From Pseudobutyrivibrio sp. UBA3626 (lineage in GTDB: Bacteria > Bacillota > Clostridia > Lachnospirales > Lachnospiraceae): DNA of 64,000 bases. The translations under genes were made by a program, and so were the position numbers. This document shows positions 25,868 to 35,457 of the stretch, in pieces (within the stretch, counting starts at the first letter, position 1; every line of letters begins with the position of its first letter). A model generated the notes under the pieces. That model was not told the origin of the DNA. It made no database searches and saw only the letters and a list, made by a program, of their open reading frames with translations. Where the stretch lies: positions 70,634 through 134,633 of the forward strand of contig DFLF01000002.1 of the NCBI GenBank assembly GCA_002373675.1, in the 5' to 3' direction.

Positions 25868-26743
25868 ATGAAGAAGATTCTAGTCACAGGTTGTAATGGT
25901 CAGTTGGGTCGTGCTATTAGAAATGAATATGGAAATAGTGTCGAGTTCATTAAGACTGATATGATTGATATGGAGGGTATTATTAAGCTTGATATATCGA
26001 ATCTTGAAGCTGTAAGAAAAGTATGCACGGACACAAAACCTGATGTAATAATTAATTGTGCGGCATTCACAAATGTAGATGGATGCGAAGAAAGAGAAGA
26101 AGTTGCATATCAGGCAAATGCTATAGGACCTAAGAATCTGGCTATTGTTTCGAAAGAGAATGATATTAAATTGATTCATATTTCTACAGATTATGTATTC
26201 GCTGGAGATGGTAATAGACCTTACGTTGAGACAGATGAGCCTAATCCTGTATCAGCCTATGGAAGAACTAAGCTGGCAGGCGAGAAATTCGTACAGGAGA
26301 ATGCTGATAAGTACTTCATTCTTCGTACTGCATGGTTGTATGGAGATGGTAAGAATTTTGTCAAAACCATGCTTAATGCAGCTAAAACTCACGACGAAGT
26401 ATCGGTAGTATGTGATCAATTAGGAACACCAACATCGGCAGTAGAGCTTTCTAAGATGATACATTTCTTAGAAGGAACAGATGATTATGGTATTTATCAT
26501 GCCACATGTGAAGGTGATACTAATTGGGCCGAATTTACTGAAGCATTCTATAAGAAATGTGATATTAAAACAAAGGTAAATCATGTTACAAGTGAAGAGT
26601 ATGCGGCTATTAATCCGGCAGCAGCAAACAGACCTAAGTATTCAATTCTTGAAAATGCACATTTAAAAGAAGTAACAGATGAATTCTCAATGGCTAATTG
26701 GGAGGATGCCTTAGATTATTACTTGGCTAATATGCCCGAATAG
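25868..26743 (+). CDS. rfbD: dTDP-4-dehydrorhamnose reductase
   Basis: A 291-residue NAD(P)H-dependent SDR making dTDP-L-rhamnose in the last step of its synthesis. It has GCNGQLGRAI, INCAAFTNVDGCE, HISTDYVFAGD, the YGRTK active-site pair and RTAWLYGDGKNFV. The ATG at 25868 is 6 bases after AGGAGG and is preferred over the upstream TTG at 25862. It precedes a glycosyltransferase and rfbB; rfbA and rfbC are not in the window. Confidence 0.9.
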   Translation: MKKILVTGCNGQLGRAIRNEYGNSVEFIKTDMIDMEGIIKLDISNLEAVRKVCTDTKPDVIINCAAFTNVDGCEEREEVAYQANAIGPKNLAIVSKENDIKLIHISTDYVFAGDGNRPYVETDEPNPVSAYGRTKLAGEKFVQENADKYFILRTAWLYGDGKNFVKTMLNAAKTHDEVSVVCDQLGTPTSAVELSKMIHFLEGTDDYGIYHATCEGDTNWAEFTEAFYKKCDIKTKVNHVTSEEYAAINPAAANRPKYSILENAHLKEVTDEFSMANWEDALDYYLANMPE

Positions 26744-26761
26744 ACATTAGTGAGGCATTAT

Positions 26762-27595
26762 ATGAATAGTAAACCATTAGTGTCAGTATGTATACCTGCA
26801 TATAATAATGCAGAATACATATTAGAAACAATTGAAAACATATTAAATCAAAGTTATAGGAACATAGAACTTATTGTTGTTGATGATAAGTCAAGCGACA
26901 ACACAGTTGATGTTGTTAAATCTGTCAGAGATAACAGGGTTAGAGTATTTGAAAATAAAGAAAATCTTGGCATGGCAGGGAATTGGAACAGATGTCTGGA
27001 GTTGTGTCAGGGCAAATATATTAAGCTTATATGTGCAGATGATTTGTTACACAGACGTTTAATAGAAAAAGAAGTTGCGATAATGGAGGCTTATCCAGAA
27101 GTTAATCTTGTGCAATCTGATACGCAATTTATTGATCTTAATGGTAGACCGAAGGGATTCTATAGGAGATATTATAAATCCGGTCTTGTGGATGGTAAAG
27201 AAGCATCAAGATTTTCTGTTTTTACAAGAGACTATCTTGGAGCACCGCTTGCTAACATGATTAGGAAGTCAACATACGATATTCTTGGTGGTTTTGACGA
27301 AAAACTGGTATATATTATTGATTATGATTTCTATATGAAACTTGCTAATTATGGTAAAATCTATATTGTTCATAAACCACTTAATTATTTCAGGATAAGA
27401 AATGATTCTAATACCGGACAGGTTATGGGTGGTGGAAAAGAAGATGTATACATTGCGGAACATAGACAGTTGGTGGAGAAATACGCTGATGAACTTAATT
27501 TGAGCAAATGGCAAATTGAGTTAAGTGTTAGAATAAGAAAACTTATGAGTTTTCTTGGAAGTATATATCTTAAGATTTTCGTTCCTAAAGAATAG
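26762..27595 (+). CDS. Family 2 glycosyltransferase
   Basis: A 277-residue GT-A transferase. It has the nucleotide-sugar fold opening VSVCIPAYNNAEYILETIENILNQSYRNIELIVVDDKSSDNT, then GMAGNWNRCLELCQGKYIKLICADDLL and the later VYIIDYDFYMKLANYGKI. The open frame runs to a GTG at 26750, but the ATG at 26762 has GAGG at the right spacing. It lies between rfbD and rfbB, so it may transfer rhamnose (inference); donor and acceptor cannot be read from sequence. Confidence 0.85.
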   Translation: MNSKPLVSVCIPAYNNAEYILETIENILNQSYRNIELIVVDDKSSDNTVDVVKSVRDNRVRVFENKENLGMAGNWNRCLELCQGKYIKLICADDLLHRRLIEKEVAIMEAYPEVNLVQSDTQFIDLNGRPKGFYRRYYKSGLVDGKEASRFSVFTRDYLGAPLANMIRKSTYDILGGFDEKLVYIIDYDFYMKLANYGKIYIVHKPLNYFRIRNDSNTGQVMGGGKEDVYIAEHRQLVEKYADELNLSKWQIELSVRIRKLMSFLGSIYLKIFVPKE

Positions 27596-27639
27596 AATGA
27601 AAATAGTTTATAAATCTTATATAAAAAAGGAGAAATAAC

Positions 27640-28725
27640 ATGAGAACTTATTTAGTAACAGGTGGAGCTGGATTTATTGGAAGTAATTATATTCATTATA
27701 TGTTCCGTAAATATGATAACGAGATTCGTATCATCAATGTTGATAAGCTTACATATGCAGGTAATCTTGAGAATCTTAAGGACGTGGAAAACAGAGATAA
27801 TTATACATTTGTTAAGGCAGATATCTGTGATAAGGACGCAATCGCTAAAATATTTGAGGAAAACGATATCGACAGAGTGGTTCATTTTGCAGCAGAGTCA
27901 CACGTTGATAGAAGTATTAAGAATCCAGAAGTCTTTGTTCAGACAAATGTACTGGGAACAGCTGTAATGCTTAACTGTGCAAAGGCTGCATGGGAACTTC
28001 CTGATGGAACATTCAAGGAAGGAAAGAAGTTCCTACATGTGTCTACAGATGAGGTATATGGAACACTAGATGATGATCCTAATGCATACTTCTATGAGAC
28101 AACACCATATGACCCTCATAGTCCTTATTCAGCAAGTAAGGCTTCATCAGATATGCTTGTTAAGTCTTATATGGATACATATAAATTCCCTGCTAATATA
28201 ACTAATTGTTCTAATAATTATGGACCTTATCAATTCCCTGAGAAGCTTATTCCACTAATTATTAACAATGCACTTCAGGGTAAGAAGTTACCTGTATATG
28301 GTGATGGTAAGAATGTTCGTGACTGGTTATATGTAGATGACCATGCCAAAGGAATCGATATGGTTCAAGAGAAGGGCAAGTTATTCGAGACATATAATAT
28401 CGGTGGTCATAACGAGAAACAGAATATAGAGATTATTAATATTATTATTGAGACACTTCTCGAAATGCTTCCAGAAAATGATCCTCGTCGTGCAAATGTC
28501 AGTACAGACTTAATAACTTATGTTGAGGATCGTAAAGGACATGATAGAAGATATGCTATTGCTCCGGATAAGATTAAGGCTGAGATTGGTTGGGAGCCGG
28601 AAACAATGTTTAAAGAAGGAATAAAGAAGACTATTGCATGGTTCTTTGAGCATGAAGAGTGGATGAAGAATGTGACATCTGGAGATTATCAGAAGTATTA
28701 TAGCGATATGTATAGCAATAGATAA
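27640..28725 (+). CDS. rfbB: dTDP-glucose 4,6-dehydratase
   Basis: A 361-residue SDR converting dTDP-glucose to dTDP-4-keto-6-deoxyglucose. The NAD loop GGAGFIGSNY is at 8-17, the Thr-Asp-Glu triad is in STDEVYG (135-141), and Tyr163/Lys167 are in SPYSASKASSD. NNYGPYQFPEKLIPL and the sugar-binding region follow. AAGGAG precedes the ATG. It is the last gene before the 300-base non-coding stretch that carries the long inverted repeat. Confidence 0.94.
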   Translation: MRTYLVTGGAGFIGSNYIHYMFRKYDNEIRIINVDKLTYAGNLENLKDVENRDNYTFVKADICDKDAIAKIFEENDIDRVVHFAAESHVDRSIKNPEVFVQTNVLGTAVMLNCAKAAWELPDGTFKEGKKFLHVSTDEVYGTLDDDPNAYFYETTPYDPHSPYSASKASSDMLVKSYMDTYKFPANITNCSNNYGPYQFPEKLIPLIINNALQGKKLPVYGDGKNVRDWLYVDDHAKGIDMVQEKGKLFETYNIGGHNEKQNIEIINIIIETLLEMLPENDPRRANVSTDLITYVEDRKGHDRRYAIAPDKIKAEIGWEPETMFKEGIKKTIAWFFEHEEWMKNVTSGDYQKYYSDMYSNR

Positions 28726-28737
28726 TATGTAGAGCGA

Positions 28738-28994
28738 ACTGTCCATAAACTTCTCATATGCAATATATTCCCGTACTCATGATAATCTTCGCTGAGTATA
28801 TGTAATTGATTGATGTTCAGTCGTAATTATACGTTAGACGGGGACCGCGACAAATTCGCCGTCCAGGCTCAGTTGTCGCATATTCGTGCCTTCCCTGGCA
28901 CGAATTCCCCTAGATTAATCAATCACTAACATATACTAACGCTTGATTAAAATCGTACGGCAATTGTATTGCATATGAATTGTTTGTGGACAGT
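28738..28994. repeat. 257-bp long inverted-repeat element (MITE or structured RNA candidate)
   Basis: The 300-base gap between rfbB and the next transferase has no gene. Its ends, ACTGTCCATAAAC (28738) and the complement of GTTTGTGGACAGT (ending 28994), start an imperfect inverted repeat of about 80 bases per arm, roughly three quarters identical. Inside are a perfect 9-bp hairpin (ATTCGTGCC / GGCACGAAT, 28882-28905) and two crossing pairings, GACGG/CCGTC (28837-28841, 28859-28863) and GCGACAA/TTGTCGC (28847-28853, 28873-28879), which could form a pseudoknot. The centre is more GC-rich than the surroundings. No target-site duplication is obvious. Confidence 0.75.
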
Positions 28995-29025
28995 CTTGCG
29001 TCACAGCTTATATAGGAGATAATAG

Positions 29026-29931
29026 ATGACGGTAGGAGTTGTGATTGTTACCTACAATAGAATAGAGCTTCTAAAAGAGTGTATTAAGCGAGTGCTTAGT
29101 CAGTCATATCCTGTAACAAACGTTATTGTTGTCAATAATAACAGTAATGATGGTACGAAGGAGTATCTAGATTCCTTGAGGGATAAAAGGGTGATTGTTA
29201 ATCACGAGAAAACCAACTTGGGCGGTGCCGGTGGTTTTCATAAGGCGCTTCAAATAGCATCTGCTAAGAATTTCGATTATGTTCTGATTATTGATGATGA
29301 CGCAATGATTGAAAAAAATTACATAAAGAAGATTATTGACTTTGCAGATAATAATCCAGAGTATAATGCTTATGCAGGTGCCGTCTACACAGAAGGCGAG
29401 ATTGATCCATATCACAGAAGAAGGCTGGGCTCTAGATTAATCTTTTGGGAGAAAATGATTCCGAGGGAAATGTATGATAGGCCGCGACGCTTTGATTTTG
29501 CGACCTTCTGTGGTCTGGTAATCAGAGGGAGTGAACTTAAAAGAATTGGCCTTCCTAATAAAGAATATTTTATATGGTACGATGATAGTGAATTCTGTCT
29601 AAGAATTGACGGTGGAATTGCTCTTGTTCCTAAAGCTAAGCTTAATCACAAGACGGTGCTTAATTATATAACCGGCAATATCTTGAGCCGGATTACATGG
29701 AAGCATTATTACGGATATCGCAATCGTTATGATTGTGCTAAGAGACACCTTGGACCTTTAACTTGTATTATGATACTTGGAGAATACAGCGTGTTTTATG
29801 CAGGGAGTCTTCTTATGTATCTTAATCCCGATAAACGTATACAGGCATCATATAATCTTAAGATGTTAAGGCGTGTTATGATGGATTGTATAACCGGAAG
29901 GCTTGGCAAGAATCCTGACTACTTACCATAG
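29026..29931 (+). CDS. Family 2 glycosyltransferase, galactofuranosyl/rhamnosyl type
   Basis: A 301-residue GT-A transferase. The start VGVVIVTYNRIELLKECIKRVLSQSYPV, the motif NLGGAGGFHKAL and Asp90-Asp91-Asp92 (LIIDDDAM) are characteristic of the GlfT-like group. YFIWYDDSEFCLR further on is the usual acid pair for acceptor activation. AGGAGA precedes the ATG. It is separated from rfbB by the inverted-repeat element and from the next transferase by REP copy D. The exact sugar is unknown. Confidence 0.86.
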   Translation: MTVGVVIVTYNRIELLKECIKRVLSQSYPVTNVIVVNNNSNDGTKEYLDSLRDKRVIVNHEKTNLGGAGGFHKALQIASAKNFDYVLIIDDDAMIEKNYIKKIIDFADNNPEYNAYAGAVYTEGEIDPYHRRRLGSRLIFWEKMIPREMYDRPRRFDFATFCGLVIRGSELKRIGLPNKEYFIWYDDSEFCLRIDGGIALVPKAKLNHKTVLNYITGNILSRITWKHYYGYRNRYDCAKRHLGPLTCIMILGEYSVFYAGSLLMYLNPDKRIQASYNLKMLRRVMMDCITGRLGKNPDYLP

Positions 29932-29938
29932 ATTATTG

Positions 29939-29979
29939 TTGACAAAAAAAGTTGACAAAAGAACCGTCCCCTTGTCAAC
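29939..29979 (-). repeat. REP-like hairpin, copy D, with a partial neighbour
   Basis: 29952-29978 is the same hairpin read on the minus strand, differing from copy A at two positions; both changes keep the stem paired (A-T for G-T, and G-T for G-C). A fragment TTGACAAAAAAA lies just before it. It sits between two glycosyltransferase genes, 15.6 kb from the transposase gene. Confidence 0.85.
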
Positions 29980-29997
29980 TTAGCATAGGAGAGAATT

Positions 29998-30888
29998 ATG
30001 AACAACGTTGCAGCAATAGTAGTTACATACAACAGAAAAGAGCTCCTAAGAGAGTGCATAAAAGCGCTTCAAGCATCATCTCGTAGTGTTGATATTATAG
30101 TGATTGATAATAATAGTACAGATGGAACAAGAAAGTATATTGCTGACCTTATAGGTGGTAATGTGTTCTACAAACGCCTTAAGAAGAATATAGGTGGCGC
30201 CGGTGGATTTAGCGCTGGAATGAAATATGCCGTAAGACAAGGCTATGAATATATCTGGATTATGGATGATGATACCATTGTTAAGGAGAATTCCTTAGAA
30301 CAACTTATGAATGTGACAGAAAGTGTTCATGACAATTTTGGTTTCTTGTCTTCTTCTGTTAAATGGATAGATGGAAGTGACTGTAAGATGAATATTCAGA
30401 CATATAAGTCTAATCTTACAGATATCGAGAAAGCATATGCGGATAGAGGAATCTGTCCTGTTAAGGCAGCTACATTTGTATCCCTTTTATTTAAAGCTGA
30501 TGCCATTAAAGAAGTGGGACTCCCCCTCAAGGAGTACTTTATTTGGGGAGATGACAAAGAATATACACTTCGTATGTCTGCTAGATTCAATTGCTACAAT
30601 GTAGTGGACAGTAAAGTTATACATAAGATGAATAATAATGAAGGTTCTAATATCACGAAAGATAAAATAGGAAGAATTGATAGATATTTCTATGCATATA
30701 GAAATGATTTTGCTACAGCCAGAGAATTGGGAGCTAAGGAAATATGTATTTACTTTGCGGGTTTTGGACTTAACTCCGCACGAGTCCTTCTATACGCCAG
30801 TGACAACAGGAAGGCTAGACTTAATGTAATGTTTCGAGGATTGATTAGTGGGTTAACATTTAGACCAAGAATTAGATATGTGGATTGA
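29998..30888 (+). CDS. Family 2 glycosyltransferase, galactofuranosyl/rhamnosyl type
   Basis: A 296-residue GT-A transferase related to the previous one: VAAIVVTYNRKELLRECIKALQ, NIGGAGGFSAGM, Asp90-Asp91-Asp92 (WIMDDDT) and EYFIWGDDKEYTLR. The two genes look like paralogues making different linkages in the same polymer (inference). AGGAGAG precedes the ATG, 19 bases after REP copy D. It converges with the opposite-strand transferase that follows. Confidence 0.86.
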   Translation: MNNVAAIVVTYNRKELLRECIKALQASSRSVDIIVIDNNSTDGTRKYIADLIGGNVFYKRLKKNIGGAGGFSAGMKYAVRQGYEYIWIMDDDTIVKENSLEQLMNVTESVHDNFGFLSSSVKWIDGSDCKMNIQTYKSNLTDIEKAYADRGICPVKAATFVSLLFKADAIKEVGLPLKEYFIWGDDKEYTLRMSARFNCYNVVDSKVIHKMNNNEGSNITKDKIGRIDRYFYAYRNDFATARELGAKEICIYFAGFGLNSARVLLYASDNRKARLNVMFRGLISGLTFRPRIRYVD

Positions 30889-30921
30889 TGAAAATGCAAT
30901 TTCATGTTCTGCGAGCTATTA

Positions 30922-31890
30922 CTAGAAATAGTGATAAAAAAACCATACAAAGAAGTCTTTACTCCATATAGGCACATATAGTGTTCTAGGTCTTATTCTT
31001 TTACATAGCCTTTTGAGAGCCTGTTTGGATTTTTTAATCTGGTCTTTGTGTCTGGCTTTGTTCTCGCTTAGAAAACGTATATCATTATTGGTGAATTCAA
31101 AGCAGAAATTATATGCCATTATATAGGCTTTGTCATTGACTTTTTGTAGATAGTCAAGAATTACTTTGTAGGCATCATATGCTACAAGAAGACGTGGGAT
31201 ACGTTGCTCTTCAGTTTGTGTAATGCTAGATGATACAAATCTGTAATTATAGAGAAGTTCAGGGAGCAAGACCACATTGTTAATGGAGCTTGCAGCCTCT
31301 AGTACCCACAACTTGTCTTCATACATGTTGAGGGCAGGGTTGAAGCTGGGAATTGAATTATCATTTGCGGTGAGACTGCTAACGCGCCATAGTTTATTCC
31401 ATGGATAACCGCCACCGCATTTATAATTATCAGAACCAACTTCAATTTGAAATGTATTTGCATCAACAACTCTGACTTTATCAGTGATTTGTTGAATATA
31501 GGTATCGAGTTCGCAATAATCAGTCCAGCCAAAGACTGCACAGTCTGCATTGTATTTTATAAGGGCATCAATAGCAAGAGACCAGGCTTCAGGCTTAAGA
31601 CTATCGTCGGAATCCACGAAGGTTAATATGTCTCCTGTCGCGACTTTAATGCCGTTGTTTCGAGCAACACTTACGCCGGCATTTTTCTGGTGGAGGGTAA
31701 TAATACGTGAATCGCGATTTGCATAATCATCGCATATTTTGGCGCAAGAAGAATCAGAGCCATCATCTACTAAGATAAGCTCGAAGTTTGTATATGTCTG
31801 ATTGAGAATGCTGTTTACACACTCTTCAAGATATTCGGTTTTTGTGTTATATACCGGTACAACAGCACTTATTAATAATTTATTATCCAT
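30922..31890 (-). CDS. Family 2 glycosyltransferase (EpsE/WcaA-like), opposite strand
   Basis: A 322-residue transferase with ISAVVPVYNTKTEYLEECVNSILNQTYTNFELILVDDGSDS, NAGVSVARNNGIKVATGDILTFVDSDD (the DSDD metal motif) and GGGYPWNKLWR, the standard set of short EPS glycosyltransferases. It is the only gene in the polysaccharide region on the minus strand. Its ribosome site is weak. It is divergent from the flippase gene. The C-terminus is basic (KRLCKRIRPR). Confidence 0.84.
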   Translation of the reverse strand: MDNKLLISAVVPVYNTKTEYLEECVNSILNQTYTNFELILVDDGSDSSCAKICDDYANRDSRIITLHQKNAGVSVARNNGIKVATGDILTFVDSDDSLKPEAWSLAIDALIKYNADCAVFGWTDYCELDTYIQQITDKVRVVDANTFQIEVGSDNYKCGGGYPWNKLWRVSSLTANDNSIPSFNPALNMYEDKLWVLEAASSINNVVLLPELLYNYRFVSSSITQTEEQRIPRLLVAYDAYKVILDYLQKVNDKAYIMAYNFCFEFTNNDIRFLSENKARHKDQIKKSKQALKRLCKRIRPRTLYVPIWSKDFFVWFFYHYF

Positions 31891-31951
31891 AGCTACATTA
31901 TGCGACTTACGATAGATTTTTTCAAGAGATAGAATTGATTAGGTTATATTA

Positions 31952-33562
31952 ATGAGAACAAAAAATTCATTTATTAATTTCCTTGCCAACACAGGAAGCT
32001 ATACAATTAACTTAATATTGTCTTTTGTTACGAGAACAATATTCATACATGTGTTCTCGGCGGCATATCTTGGTATCAACGGAGTATTTGGTAATATTTT
32101 GTCAGTGCTCTCACTTTCAGAACTTGGAATCGGTGTTGCTATGAATTATTTCCTGTATACACCTATTGCAAGCGAAGATGAGAAGACTATAAGACAGTTT
32201 ATGAATCTGTATAGGGTTATGTACACTGTTGTAGGTGGATTTGTAGGAATTGCCGGACTTTGTCTTATACCTTTTTTGGATTTCTTTTTGAAGGATCAGC
32301 CTGATATTCCGGGAATAACATTTATCTATATCTTATATCTTGCCAATACTGTTGTCTCCTATATGTGGGGATATAAGAGGGCGATAATAGACGGTCATCA
32401 GAAGAGCTATATAGGTACATTTTACAATACGGTATTTACAACAACGCAATTTATCTTACAGATTATTGTATTGCTTGTATTTGAGAATTTCATATTGTAT
32501 CTTGTAATTCAGATTGGATGTAGCATTATAACCAATTTTGTGGTCGCAAGGAAAGCCAACAAAATGTATCCGTATATAACGACGGACAGAAATGACTATC
32601 CCCCTAAGGAAGTCAGAAGAAAGGTATTCAAGAATGTTGGCGCTATGTCCATTCATAAGCTTGGTGATGTAGTAGTAAACAATACGGATAATTTAATAAT
32701 GTCCACCGCTGTGGGAGTTACCATTGTTGGAATGCTTTCTAATTATCAGATGATACAGGCAAGTATTATTACAGCACTTAACGGATTGTTTGGTGCATTT
32801 ACAGCAAGTATTGGAAATCTTACTGTAGAAGAGGATGATGAAAGTGTTTTTAGGGTTTACAAGACACTACAGTTCTTATGCTTTTGGCTATATAGCTTCT
32901 GCTCAGTGGGATTTATGGTGGTATTTACTCCTTTTATGGAGGCCTGGGCATGGGTTGCCGGTAAGCCGTCAGAAGAGCTGGTGATTCCGTTAGTTATGCT
33001 ACTCGTATTTACTGCGAACTTCTATATGGGAGGTATGAGGCGTGTTATTCTCACATTCAGGGACGCAATGGGGCTATATTGGTATGACAGATATAAGCCG
33101 ATATTTGAAGTTATTATTAACCTTGTAGTGTCAATTGTTCTTGTTGTTAAGATTGGTGCCATAGGAGTTATGATAGGTACTTTGGTAAGCACAATGACGA
33201 CATGCTTTTGGGTGGAGCCGCTTGTTACATATAAGTATGGATTCCATAGAAAGGTAAGACATTATTTTGGATTGTTTACAAAATACACTTTAACAACTAT
33301 AGTTGTGGGTGGATTAACATATTATCTGTGCCACTTTATTGATGTTGGAGGTATATTGGAAGTGGTACTTAAGATTATAGCATGTACTGTGATATATAAT
33401 GGAATCATACTGCTTTTATATGGTCGAACAAAGGAGTTTAAGATACTGTGGGAAGAGACCATGAAACTACTCAAGGGTTGGTACAACCGTAAATTTAAAA
33501 ATAAAGGTAATAATGAAGACACAGAAAACGTAGAAGCAAGTGAGACAGAAGATAAGGAGTAA
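31952..33562 (+). CDS. Wzx-type polysaccharide flippase
   Basis: A 536-residue integral membrane protein with about 12-14 hydrophobic segments, of the MOP/polysaccharide-synthesis flippase family that moves lipid-linked repeat units across the membrane. Family features include the N-terminal NSFINFLANTGSYTINLILSFVTRTIFIHVFSAAYLGINGVFGNILSVLSLSELGIGVAMNY block. The C-terminus is an acidic cytoplasmic tail. The stop overlaps the ribosome site of the following GlfT2-like gene. It implies a Wzx/Wzy-type route, but no Wzy polymerase is in the window. Confidence 0.88.
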   Translation: MRTKNSFINFLANTGSYTINLILSFVTRTIFIHVFSAAYLGINGVFGNILSVLSLSELGIGVAMNYFLYTPIASEDEKTIRQFMNLYRVMYTVVGGFVGIAGLCLIPFLDFFLKDQPDIPGITFIYILYLANTVVSYMWGYKRAIIDGHQKSYIGTFYNTVFTTTQFILQIIVLLVFENFILYLVIQIGCSIITNFVVARKANKMYPYITTDRNDYPPKEVRRKVFKNVGAMSIHKLGDVVVNNTDNLIMSTAVGVTIVGMLSNYQMIQASIITALNGLFGAFTASIGNLTVEEDDESVFRVYKTLQFLCFWLYSFCSVGFMVVFTPFMEAWAWVAGKPSEELVIPLVMLLVFTANFYMGGMRRVILTFRDAMGLYWYDRYKPIFEVIINLVVSIVLVVKIGAIGVMIGTLVSTMTTCFWVEPLVTYKYGFHRKVRHYFGLFTKYTLTTIVVGGLTYYLCHFIDVGGILEVVLKIIACTVIYNGIILLLYGRTKEFKILWEETMKLLKGWYNRKFKNKGNNEDTENVEASETEDKE

Positions 33563-33566
33563 CATT

Positions 33567-35453
33567 ATGGTAATTCAAAAAATTTTATTTCCAAGAGAAG
33601 AAGTGTGTAATGAATGGGAGATGTTTTTTCACAGCAAAGAGATTAAGAAAGCATGTCCTGTAAAGATAACGACGAGAAGATTTGAAAGACCGGAGGGGGC
33701 GCTTCTTCAGAAGAGAAATAAGCTATATGATAAGCGCTATAAGAAAGGAGCATTTACTATTCCAAAGGGTGACAAGGTATCCTTTCAGTCTTACTTTAAC
33801 GCTTTTTCAATAGAAAAATGGAGAAAGTATACATTTATTGAAGATTTAACATTGCATCTTCAACTAGAAGGCAATGTTAAGATTAAAGCATTTAATGCTG
33901 TCGGTAATGCTTATCACGAGGGTGAACCAACAGATGATACTAAGGATAGATACTATTTCAAAAAGGCAGTGCGTAGAGAGATTGATGTTAATGTCACAAA
34001 GTGCGAAGATGGTGTTAATGTCGAATTTCCAAATTTAGACTATAAAGGAATAATTTATATTAAAATCGAAGCTCTAGAAGATGTTACATTCTATGGCGGC
34101 GAATATATTACTAGTACTGCAAAGCAAAATGATGTTAATCTTGCCCTGTGTATATGTACATTTAAGAGAGAAGAGTTCGTTACAAGAAATGTTAATCAGG
34201 TGATTAATGGTATTATTAACAATTCTAAGTCTGTTATGAAAGACAATGTAGAGGTGTTTGTGTCAGACAATGGTCAGACTTTGCCGAATGATACCTTCAA
34301 GTGTGATAAGGTGCACTTATATCCTAATAGAAATGTAGGTGGAGCAGGTGGATTTACACGTGATATGATTGAGGCTGTGTTATATCGAAAGAATCATAAC
34401 CTTAGTCATGTAATACTTATGGATGACGATATAGTATTAGATTCAGAAGTTCTAGAGAGAACTTTCCTCTTCCTCAAATATTTAAGGCAGGATTATTCGA
34501 AGGCAATGATAGGTGGAGAATTGTTTGAATTAGATAGAAGATATCTTCAATTCGAAGCAGGTGCTGCTTATAGACAGGTAGTAATTCAGTCCTATAATCA
34601 GATATGGGATATGAGAAATCCCGATGCAGTTGCGGCTAATGAAGTTGAGAATCCAATGAATTTCAACGGTTGGTGGTATTGCTGTATTCCTGTGAGTTAT
34701 GTAAGAGAGGATAATCTTCCACTTCCTGTATTTATTCATAGAGATGATGTGGAATATGGTATGAGAAATGAAGAGAATGGAACAATTCTTCTTAATGGAA
34801 TTAGTGTATGGCATCCCCAGGGACCAGGCAAAGCATCTACAGCTATGAATTATTATGATGTAAGAAATGACCTTATCTGTATGTGTGATAAAAAAGATGC
34901 GCCAAGTGCCACAGAAGTTATGAATCATATTACAAGAGGTGTAATTGGTAATATGTTAAGATACAGATATCAGGTTATAGACTGCATATTCTATGCCTTG
35001 AAGGATTATTATAAAGGGCCTGATTACTTTATGCGACTTGATCCCATAGAGAATCACAAGGAACTTGCACGTTTTAACTACGAATTTACCGAGCCTAAGG
35101 GTATAGATTTATCTAAGATGAAGGATGAGAAGGCAAAAGATTTGCCTAATGATATATATCTTAAATCCGCACTGTGCTGGTTGCTTCCATCAAGAGATTA
35201 TACAAGAATATGCTCTCTAGAGGATGTAGGACTAGCATATAGAGCCAGACATGTATATCTATATGACGAGAATCGTAAAGCAGGATTTATGACAACTAAA
35301 AGTTATAAAGAAGCATTTAGAATATTTAAGAACTATATTAAGGTGATGCTGCTTATTGCACTTAAGCATGAACGTGTGACAAGACAGTGGGCTGATAGAA
35401 AGAAGGAGTATACATCACTTTCTTTCTGGGAGAAATATCTGGAGTTAAAGTAA
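33567..35453 (+). CDS. GlfT2-like galactofuranosyltransferase
   Basis: A 628-residue transferase with the architecture of mycobacterial GlfT2: an N-terminal beta-sandwich (about 1-190), a GT-A domain, and a helical C-terminus. Catalytic features are NVGGAGGFTRDM, Asp286-Asp287-Asp288 (LMDDDIVLD), Asp393-Asp394 (HRDDVEYGMRN) and Trp415-His416 (WHPQGPGKAS). GlfT2-type enzymes polymerise galactofuranose, but related proteins use other sugars. The ATG at 33567 follows AAGGAG; the frame is open further up without a ribosome site. No UDP-galactopyranose mutase gene is seen nearby. The next gene is a degenerate paralogue. Confidence 0.87.
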   Translation: MVIQKILFPREEVCNEWEMFFHSKEIKKACPVKITTRRFERPEGALLQKRNKLYDKRYKKGAFTIPKGDKVSFQSYFNAFSIEKWRKYTFIEDLTLHLQLEGNVKIKAFNAVGNAYHEGEPTDDTKDRYYFKKAVRREIDVNVTKCEDGVNVEFPNLDYKGIIYIKIEALEDVTFYGGEYITSTAKQNDVNLALCICTFKREEFVTRNVNQVINGIINNSKSVMKDNVEVFVSDNGQTLPNDTFKCDKVHLYPNRNVGGAGGFTRDMIEAVLYRKNHNLSHVILMDDDIVLDSEVLERTFLFLKYLRQDYSKAMIGGELFELDRRYLQFEAGAAYRQVVIQSYNQIWDMRNPDAVAANEVENPMNFNGWWYCCIPVSYVREDNLPLPVFIHRDDVEYGMRNEENGTILLNGISVWHPQGPGKASTAMNYYDVRNDLICMCDKKDAPSATEVMNHITRGVIGNMLRYRYQVIDCIFYALKDYYKGPDYFMRLDPIENHKELARFNYEFTEPKGIDLSKMKDEKAKDLPNDIYLKSALCWLLPSRDYTRICSLEDVGLAYRARHVYLYDENRKAGFMTTKSYKEAFRIFKNYIKVMLLIALKHERVTRQWADRKKEYTSLSFWEKYLELK

Positions 35454-35457
35454 GTTA

